Positions 6,388 to 12,405 of a DNA stretch of 12,405 nt are shown here, one piece after another; position 1 is the first letter of the stretch, and each line of letters opens with the position of its first letter. The DNA is from a bacterium. Lineage in GTDB: Archaea > Thermoplasmatota > Thermoplasmata > Lutacidiplasmatales > UBA184. Where the stretch lies: NCBI GenBank assembly GCA_021832495.1, contig JAKBKR010000023.1, positions 1-12,405 on the forward strand, in the 5' to 3' direction. The position numbers and the translations under genes were made by a program. Under the pieces are notes generated by a model. That model did no database searches. It was not told where the DNA came from and saw only the letters and a list, made by a program, of their open reading frames with translations.

Positions 6388-6813
6388 CTAGAGCCCTTTC
6401 GACTTCCAATACTCCTTGAGCTTGGTTCCACACCGCTCGCATTTCTTGGCACCGGGGCTCACCACCGCGACGCACGTGGGGCATCGGTAACGCACCACGG
6501 CCTTGCAACGGTCACAGACATCCGAATCCGGACCCGCCGGGGCTCCACAACGCGGGCACGGGACGACCAGCGGGCGGGTGCAGGTGTTGCACACGGTCCA
6601 ACCGGGAGATATCGGGGCCATGCAGTACGGACACACCGACTGAAGAGGGTGTGCGTGACCGCAAAATGGACACATCACCGAGAGTTCCTCCACCAGATTC
6701 CCGCAGAACCGACATGGCTTTTTGTACCCAACCATGGCACCGATGGAGGCGGACGAGTATTTGCCCATTGCGGAGAGTTCCGCGAGGATTCCCAGTGAAA
6801 GCTTCTTCCCCAA
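6388..6813 (-). CDS. Protein of four tandem zinc ribbons
   Basis: 141 residues from TTG 6813. Eight CxxC knuckles are regularly spaced: C34-C37, C48-C51, C61-C64, C75-C78, C86-C89, C100-C103, C111-C114 and C125-C128, enough for four zinc ribbons and almost nothing else. The N-terminal 30 residues (LGILAELSAMGKYSSASIGA and on) could form an amphipathic helix, perhaps for membrane or protein contact. It belongs with the double-zinc-ribbon proteins that accompany SPFH-type genes; it probably acts as a protein-protein adaptor, but a nucleic-acid role cannot be excluded. The start is uncertain: ATG 6768 and ATG 6735 are in frame; the last has a weak TATA-like CAAATAC about 25 nt upstream. From TTG 6813 only 18 nt would separate it from the divergent transporter gene. 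Confidence 0.75.
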   Translation of the reverse strand: MGKKLSLGILAELSAMGKYSSASIGAMVGYKKPCRFCGNLVEELSVMCPFCGHAHPLQSVCPYCMAPISPGWTVCNTCTRPLVVPCPRCGAPAGPDSDVCDRCKAVVRYRCPTCVAVVSPGAKKCERCGTKLKEYWKSKGL

Positions 6814-6831
6814 GCCGCCTCAGGTAGGGCC

Positions 6832-8040
6832 ATGCACAGCCCGGGTCCCGAATCGAAGGATCCTCCGGCACTACCGGGAAGTAAGTCGGGTCTGCTCTTC
6901 CTCTTGGGTAGCCGGATTTCCCGAGGTTTCGCTTCCGGACTTTTGAATGTGGGATTCGCTTACCTCGTGATCACAGAGTTGAACGAGGGATACTTTGTCC
7001 TTGGGCTCCTTTACGTGGGTGGGGCCATATCGACAGCATTACTGACCTACGTCCTCGGACGGGTAGGGAGCCGCGTCAACCTTCGAATCACCTATCTCAC
7101 AGCCCTGGGGCTACTGCCCGTCGCTTGCTTGCTGCTCCTACTCCCACCCAATCTGACCACCGCGGCCCTTGGGAGCATCCTAGGTGGGTTCAGCGCGACG
7201 GGCTCGCTCTCGGGCGGTGGCGTAGGAGGTGCCGCCATGCCGCTTCAAACCGCCATTTTGGCGGATCTCACCCCTCGCCAAGACAGGACCCGTTGGTTCA
7301 GCTACTTCACCTTCCTCTCAGGAGCTTCGGCAGCCTTTGGGACCCTGGCTGCAGGGGTGGGATCCCTCGAAACCGTCTTTTTGCTGGCCCTGGTCCTATC
7401 CCTTGCTGCTGTCGCGCTTGGCGTGCCCATTCCGGTGCGAGGAGTAAGCCGGGGAGCATCCCCCTCGATCCGGAGCCGAGGGGTTATCCGGAAGTTCACC
7501 CTCACTGGGCTCCTCAACGGATTCTCCCAGGGCCTCCTGACTCCTTTCCTCATCCCATACTTCATCGTCGCCTTTGGGATCGCTCGCCCCCAAATGTCGA
7601 TCTTCTCCTCCGTTGCAGGTTTCGGCGGTACGGTGTCCGTGCTCTTCGCACCATACCTAGATCGTCGATGGGGCTTTGTCCAGGCGATCGTGGGCACCCG
7701 GGTCGTCGCAGCAGTGCTCGCCCTGAGCATACCCTTCGTCCCACTCGTCCCGGCCTTGATAGCGTACATGACACTTCCCGCCTTCCGGACGGCAGCCCTA
7801 CCGGCCCAGTCCTCGGCCCTCATGAGCAACCTTCCGGCGGCAGATCGGGCCGAGGGAGCAGGTACCAATCAGGCCGCCCGGATAGGTGCCGCCAGTTCTG
7901 CCACCGCCATCTCAGGCTACGCACTAGGGGATGTCGCGGTGGCCATTCCCTTTGTCGGGTACGCCGTAGCCTTGGCGGTGAACAGTTACCTCTATGTTCA
8001 TTTCTTCGGATGGACAGGCAACAAGATTTCCGAATCCTAA
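6832..8040 (+). CDS. Major facilitator superfamily transporter, substrate unknown
   Basis: 402 residues with about 12 hydrophobic segments, the usual MFS size. The loop after the second segment reads GRVGSRVNLR (76-85), the MFS motif A pattern. A second family-like stretch is ILADLTPRQDRTRWFSYFTFLSGA (142-165), where the cytoplasmic loop enters the next helix, and the second half contains a weaker copy of the loop (YLDRRWGF). A Pro-rich 19-residue cytoplasmic tail precedes the first membrane helix. A proton-coupled exporter of small molecules or drugs would be the usual guess, but nothing visible fixes substrate or direction. ATG 6832 has AGGT six bases upstream. It diverges from the four-zinc-ribbon gene and converges with the HTH_10 regulator, whose product could control it, although no site in the sequence shows that. 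Confidence 0.85.
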   Translation: MHSPGPESKDPPALPGSKSGLLFLLGSRISRGFASGLLNVGFAYLVITELNEGYFVLGLLYVGGAISTALLTYVLGRVGSRVNLRITYLTALGLLPVACLLLLLPPNLTTAALGSILGGFSATGSLSGGGVGGAAMPLQTAILADLTPRQDRTRWFSYFTFLSGASAAFGTLAAGVGSLETVFLLALVLSLAAVALGVPIPVRGVSRGASPSIRSRGVIRKFTLTGLLNGFSQGLLTPFLIPYFIVAFGIARPQMSIFSSVAGFGGTVSVLFAPYLDRRWGFVQAIVGTRVVAAVLALSIPFVPLVPALIAYMTLPAFRTAALPAQSSALMSNLPAADRAEGAGTNQAARIGAASSATAISGYALGDVAVAIPFVGYAVALAVNSYLYVHFFGWTGNKISES

Positions 8041-8223
8041 GAAGCGGGACCAAAGGAACGACGAACGGGCCTTCCGACAATCCCAGACGTTGACATCCCC
8101 GGAAGAAAGGGAGGAAAATGCCACGGAGACGAGAACGATAATGGGGCCCTGTTGATCGAACGGTCTACCTGCTTCTAGAACCCTTGCCCATCGGAATGAT
8201 TGGTGATGATGTAGGAGAGGGGC
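8041..8223. other. Convergent spacer, no gene called
   Basis: The stretch between the MFS and HTH_10 stops contains GGAGG followed by ATG at 8118 and a seven-codon frame (MPRRRER) ending in TAA. I see no T-rich terminator and no recognisable gene. The tiny frame has a good ribosome site but is probably fortuitous. Confidence 0.4.
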
Positions 8224-8958
8224 TTATCTTCGAACGAGGCGCATTTCAGGTAATGGACTCAGGGAATCGACCCGAGCCACATGGTTCTCGACCAACCGTT
8301 TCTCGATAAGGGCCAGCGCTACAGACATGGTCGAGATGGCCACTCCCTCCTGACGGGCAAGTTCCGTCAAGGAAATGCGTCGGGGAACCTCGAAGTATCC
8401 TTTCGAAAGGGCTCGTTGGAGAAACCCTTGCTGGCGACGGGTTAAGAGTGGGGGTGTTATCGGTGCCTGAAATCGGCGGACTGAATCGATTTGCACCGGG
8501 GTGTGCTCTTCAGCCAACCGCCCCAACAAGGCACGAACCCTGGGTTCCACACCTACTACGGACCAAATGGCCTCACCGTTCTCAACCGGAAATGGAAAGC
8601 TCTGGATTAGACGATGTCGTTTGAAAAGTGGAACGAAGGTGGGACCTACAGAGCACACGCGGCATGTTTCGCATCCCTGATGCGATCCAAGGAGCTCCAC
8701 CCCGGATATACCAGGGAAAGCGCGGAGTTCCTCCGCCCAGCCCCCGTTCCGAGTCGAATGAACTTCGACATCGAATAGTGTCGTTCCGCGTTCCAACTCC
8801 ATCCGACCCGTCACTTCGAGATGTACCTCGGGATGGGCCCGAGTGAAGTCCCCCAACCAGATACCCTGCGGGATCTGCAGCCGTACCCGGCAGGACAGGA
8901 CGGGTGTGTGGATTCCGGAGTTTGTTCTACCCCGGACCGCTTCGTGAGATTTCCGCAT
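8224..8958 (-). CDS. Bacterio-opsin activator-like HTH_10 transcription regulator
   Basis: 244 residues. The C-terminal part, about 172-224, reads LTRRQQGFLQRALSKGYFEV then PRRISLTELARQEGVAIST, the clear pattern of the HTH_10 (Bat) DNA-binding domain; the end of the recognition helix (MSVALALIEKRLVE) departs from the common 'lsehLrraerkl'. Residues 20-165 form the N-terminal sensor domain typical of these archaeal regulators, here with C96-x2-C99-x2-C102, which may bind metal or sense redox state, plus C23. No membrane segment. Start ATG 8958 has GGAGATGA directly upstream, a near-consensus Shine-Dalgarno. It follows the ClC gene on the same strand after 114 nt, and an imperfect palindrome (8979-9006) lies just upstream, suggesting autoregulation. 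Targets are unknown; the ClC and MFS genes are the nearest candidates. Confidence 0.85.
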   Translation of the reverse strand: MRKSHEAVRGRTNSGIHTPVLSCRVRLQIPQGIWLGDFTRAHPEVHLEVTGRMELERGTTLFDVEVHSTRNGGWAEELRAFPGISGVELLGSHQGCETCRVCSVGPTFVPLFKRHRLIQSFPFPVENGEAIWSVVGVEPRVRALLGRLAEEHTPVQIDSVRRFQAPITPPLLTRRQQGFLQRALSKGYFEVPRRISLTELARQEGVAISTMSVALALIEKRLVENHVARVDSLSPLPEMRLVRR

Positions 8959-8978
8959 TCATCTCCCCAGCTTGGAGG

Positions 8979-9006
8979 GCCACCGTGCCTGCGGAAGCAC
9001 GATGGC
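8979..9006. promoter_or_regulatory. Imperfect palindrome upstream of the HTH_10 gene
   Basis: GCCACCGTGC (8979-8988) and GCACGATGGC (8997-9006) pair at 9 of 10 positions around an 8-nt spacer. The element sits 21-48 nt before the regulator's ATG, where an operator or a 5'-leader hairpin would be expected. Binding by the regulator is inference. Confidence 0.4.
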
Positions 9007-9072
9007 TATCTCAAGACTTCGACATTGCCCGAACCTGAAGGCAAATCCCCTTTCCTGACCACAAACTTCGGT

Positions 9073-10905
9073 TCACTCTGGGCCCCTTTGGGGCCAGGGC
9101 AACTTAGAGGGAGTGATCTTCAGTATCCGTTCCCGCTCCCGCTCGTCTTGGAGGGATTGCACCCGGGCCGCGAAGAGGTCCTCCCGAGCAAACAGGCCGA
9201 TGTAGATCTCTGGATCCTGAGGATCTACGACGGGCAACGAATCCAGATCGAGCTCCGCCAGTCTCTCGGCCCCTCGCCGGCAAGGCAGGTCCCAGCGTAA
9301 TGTCTCCGTCGGACGCTGAAACAGTCTACCCATCGGGGTCGCTGGATTACCGCCGCTCGCGAGATAGTCCACTGCGGCTTGCTTGGTACCGAAACCGACG
9401 ACCATACCTCCTTCCTCGACCACAGGGTACCCCACGTACCGGTTCGAACGGCCGGGATCGAAGAGCGCCAAGTCGCCTACGGCGAGGAACGCTGGAACTG
9501 GGATGATGTCGGTGTGCATCACATCCTTCACCCGCACAACCTCCAAGGGATCGACGGCGTACTCCCGCGCAACATGCGTACCGCGGCGAGCGACCTTTTC
9601 GGTCAGGATCGACCGAGGGAGGGTAAAGATCGTCACGCCTTCTGCCGCTAAGCACGCCACGAAGATTGGTAGAAGCACATTCAAGTCACGCGTCAGTTCC
9701 ACGGCGAAGATGAGCCCGGTGAATGGCGCGCGCATCATTCCTCCAAGCACGGCCGCCATGGACACGAGCGCCCAGAGTACCGGCGAACCCAAAGGGAAGA
9801 AGACGCCGACGAGCGATCCCGTGGCCGCACCCATCATCAACAGTGGGGCGAGGACCCCGCCTGAGGTTCCTGACCCTAGAGAGAAAGTCCAGATGGCACC
9901 CTTGACAGTAAGCAGCACAACGGTCGCGCCGGCCGAAAGCCCACCGATCAACAACAGGTCTATCGAATCATACCCCACACCGAGCGCCCGGGGGTCGATC
10001 AGACCCCCGATGCCCACGGCCACCCCTCCAATGGCGGGCCACCACATCCAGTGGACCGGGAGCTTGTGAAATAGATCCTCGAACGTGTAGACGCTCCAAG
10101 AGAGGAGCGTGGAGAGAAGGCCAGCCAATATCCCAATGGCTGTGGCCAAAAGGACAAGAGACAAGGATACGGAAACCGTGGTTTGGAGGGGAAAGAGCGC
10201 CCCACTGCCCAGAAGTTGCCAACGCACAACGGTTGCTGTCACCGAGGCAACGCCGACCGGGATGAGGCTCCGAGGTCGCCACTCGAACAAAAGCAACTCG
10301 ACCGCTATTAGGACGGCTGCGACCGGGGTGTTGAACGTCGCGGCCATCCCCCCCGCTGCCCCGGCACAGAGAAGGGTCTTGCGCTCGGATGCAGAAAGAT
10401 GCAACGTCTGACCGAAAACGGACCCGAGGGATCCTCCGGTCATGATGATTGGCCCCTCCGCTCCAAAGGGACCTCCCGATCCGATCGAAATGGCGGCCGA
10501 GAGGGGTTTCAGGATCGCCATCCGGGGCTGGATGCGGCTCTTTCGCAAGAGGATCGATTCGAGGGCTTCCGGAATCCCATGACCCCGAATCTGTTCCGAA
10601 CCGAAGCGGGCCATGACCCCGACAATGAGTCCTCCGACAACTGGTACCCCGACCGCTAACAGCCCCAGTTGGTTTCCAGCAGGCGAAATGAACGACCATG
10701 CGAGCCTATGATAATAGAACAGGTTCGTGAAGAGCCCGATCAGCCTGATCAGAAGCCACGCCGTGAGGGCGGAGAGTACTCCGACAAACACCGCAAGCCC
10801 GGCAAGGTACAAGGTCCGCCGGTCCACAGTGGTGAAGTCGGAGAGGCCGGGAAGGCGCGAGGAGACTACCCTGGACCGCTCCTTCTCCGATGACCTCGAA
10901 TCCAT
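9073..10905 (-). CDS. ClC-family chloride channel/transporter with two CBS domains
   Basis: 610 residues from ATG 10905. The membrane part shows the three ClC selectivity stretches: GHGIP at 108-112 (GSGIP in E. coli ClC), GAEGP at 148-152 with the gating Glu E150, and GTSGGVLAP near 346-354. FNTPVAAVLIAVE (191-203) is the usual helix; the position of the internal proton Glu of E. coli ClC aligns with L204, so coupling to protons may be absent. The C-terminal 459-581 holds two CBS domains (VKDVMHTDIIPV...; PMGRLFQRPTETL...IYIGLFAREDLF), normally sensing adenine nucleotides. It moves chloride or another anion across the cytoplasmic membrane. An upstream in-frame TTG at 10932 overlaps the TATA-like box, so ATG 10905 is preferred. 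The HTH_10 gene follows on the same strand. Confidence 0.9.
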   Translation of the reverse strand: MDSRSSEKERSRVVSSRLPGLSDFTTVDRRTLYLAGLAVFVGVLSALTAWLLIRLIGLFTNLFYYHRLAWSFISPAGNQLGLLAVGVPVVGGLIVGVMARFGSEQIRGHGIPEALESILLRKSRIQPRMAILKPLSAAISIGSGGPFGAEGPIIMTGGSLGSVFGQTLHLSASERKTLLCAGAAGGMAATFNTPVAAVLIAVELLLFEWRPRSLIPVGVASVTATVVRWQLLGSGALFPLQTTVSVSLSLVLLATAIGILAGLLSTLLSWSVYTFEDLFHKLPVHWMWWPAIGGVAVGIGGLIDPRALGVGYDSIDLLLIGGLSAGATVVLLTVKGAIWTFSLGSGTSGGVLAPLLMMGAATGSLVGVFFPLGSPVLWALVSMAAVLGGMMRAPFTGLIFAVELTRDLNVLLPIFVACLAAEGVTIFTLPRSILTEKVARRGTHVAREYAVDPLEVVRVKDVMHTDIIPVPAFLAVGDLALFDPGRSNRYVGYPVVEEGGMVVGFGTKQAAVDYLASGGNPATPMGRLFQRPTETLRWDLPCRRGAERLAELDLDSLPVVDPQDPEIYIGLFAREDLFAARVQSLQDERERERILKITPSKLPWPQRGPE

Positions 10906-10930
10906 GATCTTGGGAACAAGAATCCCCCCC

Positions 10931-10938
10931 AATTTAAT
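10931..10938 (-). promoter_or_regulatory. TATA-like box of the ClC gene
   Basis: Minus-strand ATTAAATT is centred about 29 nt before ATG 10905, which predicts a transcript with almost no leader and rules against the TTG at 10932 as start. A GGGGGGG run lies between box and start. The rest of the 11040-11130 spacer shows only a small GGAAC-CCCCA-GTTCC hairpin (11057-11071). Confidence 0.5.
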
Positions 10939-11130
10939 CGTGGTACGAAACCTCTAGGATTGTGTGGGCCGGCGGGGAACGGTTCAACGATGACTCTAGC
11001 GTCCCGCCTCCAGACAAGGACAATCGCCACTCTGGGAATGGGACCGCACCCCCACGGAACCCCCAGTTCCGGACTTGGACACAACCCCGAATCACTCCCC
11101 GGGGAAAGGTTTCGCTGAAAGAATCCCGTC

Positions 11131-12393
11131 TCAGGGAGACATGCCCTGCATTTCCCGACGGCATTCGGGACAAAGGATCTCAAGGTCGGTGGCGTCCATC
11201 TCCCGACCACACCCGGGGCAGGTTGGACGTGCCTCGAGCATCTCGAGGAGCTTCTGAACTTCCTGCCGTGCCCCCGTACCGCCCGCGTTCGCGATATCCG
11301 TCGCTACCGTTGGGAAGGAACCCGTGGGAGATGCCTCCTGTCCCGGAGGGGCCGGGGAGGAAGCGGGTGGGAGAGGGGATGCGGGCCCCGGTTCTGGAGA
11401 GGGACCGGGAACGGGGCTCAAGGGCACAGACACCTCCGGCACCTCGGAAACAGCAGGCGGCGGTGACGGTGAGGCGACCTCCTCCGGTGGTTCCGGTTCG
11501 CTCTCGGGGGCTTCTTCGGATGGCGCCTCCGCCTTCTTCCGGGCCTCGGATTCCTCCTGGGATTCCATGTCGGCCTCCGCCGCAGTGAGAAAGGCCCGGG
11601 GAAGGGGCCGGTACGTGTTCGAGGCCTTGTTGTAGCTGGCGAGCGTCCGGTCGACCAGCGTGGAAAGCGAGGCGATCGCAAGTTCTTGGGAGATCCCGAG
11701 GACCGAAGACACTTCCGCAGGATGGAGCTCGTTCGACTCGAAGAGTATCTCGAGGATCTTTGAGGGGATCGGGGGTATCTCTCGCCGAGCCACGAAACGA
11801 TCCAGTCCGTGGAACACCCGGGCGGAGCGCTGGACGCGGCTCGTCACGGGTAGGCGCCCCGATCTGGGGTCCCGGACCAAGATGTTGTTGATGAGGTCGA
11901 TGTCATAGGAATAGCGGGTCTTGCTGGTGTAGACCAGCATGGTGAACCGGAACGGGACAACACCCGTCCGATGTACGAACCCGGCGAGGTCGGCCATAGA
12001 GAATATCTCGAACTTTGGCAACGGGATCGGCGTTCCCCGAATGGCCATTTGCTCTTGTCGTATCGAGCGGGGGATGAACCCCTCCCGCAAATTGATCCGG
12101 ACCACACAGGGCTCTTCGGTACCCCGATCATCGAGGTCCCATGGGGTGATGGCTCGCGGGTTATAGTGGAACGTGATGATCTTGCCCGGCCCCCGCACGT
12201 CGAATGCGATCACCGCGGCAGGGGGGGTGTATTCCCAAGCCTCCTTCTGCATCGTCGGCTGGTGGAAGATCACTCCGACCTTCCCGGTTAGCGGGCTATG
12301 GGTCAGGATCTGCGCGATGTCATCCTGTGGCACCCCATCCAACTCGAGTCGGACCCGGGCGAGGGCGGGAAGCCGTCGCGACGATGCATCCAT
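11131..12393 (-). CDS. Unknown protein: winged-helix-like segment, Pro/Glu-rich linker, C-terminal zinc ribbon
   Basis: 420 residues from ATG 12393; the frame is still open at the right edge, so the true start may lie outside. Residues 1-200 form a mixed alpha/beta region I do not recognise (LDGVPQDDIAQILTHSPLTG, then repeated hydrophobic strands). Residues about 209-265 (IPSKILEILFESNELHPAEV, VLGISQELAIASLSTLV) resemble a winged-helix DNA- or protein-binding fold. Residues 272-360 are a disordered Glu/Pro/Ser/Ala linker. The end carries one zinc ribbon, C392-C395/C408-C411. No signal peptide or membrane helix, so cytosolic. The domain order suggests a regulator or adaptor. The promoter is not visible. 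It ends about 225 nt from the ClC start, same strand; no operon is implied. Confidence 0.75.
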   Translation of the reverse strand: MDASSRRLPALARVRLELDGVPQDDIAQILTHSPLTGKVGVIFHQPTMQKEAWEYTPPAAVIAFDVRGPGKIITFHYNPRAITPWDLDDRGTEEPCVVRINLREGFIPRSIRQEQMAIRGTPIPLPKFEIFSMADLAGFVHRTGVVPFRFTMLVYTSKTRYSYDIDLINNILVRDPRSGRLPVTSRVQRSARVFHGLDRFVARREIPPIPSKILEILFESNELHPAEVSSVLGISQELAIASLSTLVDRTLASYNKASNTYRPLPRAFLTAAEADMESQEESEARKKAEAPSEEAPESEPEPPEEVASPSPPPAVSEVPEVSVPLSPVPGPSPEPGPASPLPPASSPAPPGQEASPTGSFPTVATDIANAGGTGARQEVQKLLEMLEARPTCPGCGREMDATDLEILCPECRREMQGMSP

Positions 12394-12405
12394 CAGAGCC
12401 TGTCG

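Noticed and set aside
7125..8093. 322-codon frame overlapping the MFS gene in another frame.
   Set aside because: It is a shadow of the transporter; its translation is His/Arg/Pro-rich without hydrophobic segments, while the other frame gives a clean 12-helix protein.
8118..8141. Seven-codon frame MPRRRER after a GGAGG site.
   Set aside because: Too short to support; not followed by a recognisable gene and lies in a convergent spacer.
9383..10069. 228-codon plus-strand frame antisense to ClC.
   Set aside because: Antisense to a strongly supported ClC gene and composed mainly of Thr/Ser/Pro/Arg, as expected for a shadow frame.
1..12405. CRISPR array, insertion sequence or prophage.
   Set aside because: No regularly spaced direct repeats, no transposase or integrase motifs, and no phage structural genes; the only repeats are the protein-level repeats and the inverted repeats listed.

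Overview
The window looks archaeal and most probably comes from a Thermoplasmatota (Thermoplasmata-like) genome that is fairly G+C-rich by eye. Evidence: several start codons sit about 26-30 nt downstream of a TATA-like box with no room for a leader (leaderless genes); there is a bacterio-opsin-activator-type (HTH_10) regulator; the vapB antitoxin is of the archaeal DUF217 type; several small zinc-ribbon proteins are present; and a secreted protein carries the 'ESGLPsGTsWsVtfNG' repeats that I associate with thermopsin-like surface proteins of this group. No rRNA, credible tRNA, CRISPR array or intact mobile element was seen.

Layout. 1-2337 (minus): a large secreted or surface protein whose C-terminus lies off the left edge, with a signal peptide, an unrecognised N-terminal ectodomain, then an Ig-like repeat, an InlB-type beta repeat and a second Ig-like repeat. 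2338-2761: its promoter, a small inverted repeat and the vapB promoter. 2762-3312 (plus): a vapBC toxin-antitoxin pair, vapB leaderless, vapC starting at an overlapping GTGA and lacking one expected PIN-domain Asp. 3313-4257: about 945 nt with no convincing gene but with strong inverted repeats and a near copy of the vapB promoter followed by a stable predicted hairpin (candidate small RNA).

4258-6813: a zinc-ribbon cluster. It comprises an SPFH/'virion-core-like' protein with C-terminal double zinc ribbon (plus), facing a 219-aa protein with several CxxC knuckles (minus), and behind that a 141-aa protein made of four zinc ribbons (minus). The combination recalls bacterial YdjI/YdjG-type SPFH and zinc-ribbon partners linked to membrane stress; that functional link is inference. 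6832-8040 (plus): an MFS transporter, divergent from the zinc-ribbon genes.

8224-8958 (minus): HTH_10 regulator with a Cys-rich sensor region and an imperfect palindrome just upstream. 9073-10905 (minus): ClC chloride channel/transporter with two CBS domains, directly upstream of the regulator on the same strand. 11131-12393 (minus, may continue past the right edge): a protein with a winged-helix-like segment, a long Pro/Glu/Ser linker and a C-terminal zinc ribbon, of unknown function. The most interesting parts are the SPFH/zinc-ribbon set and the non-coding stretch between vapBC and it.
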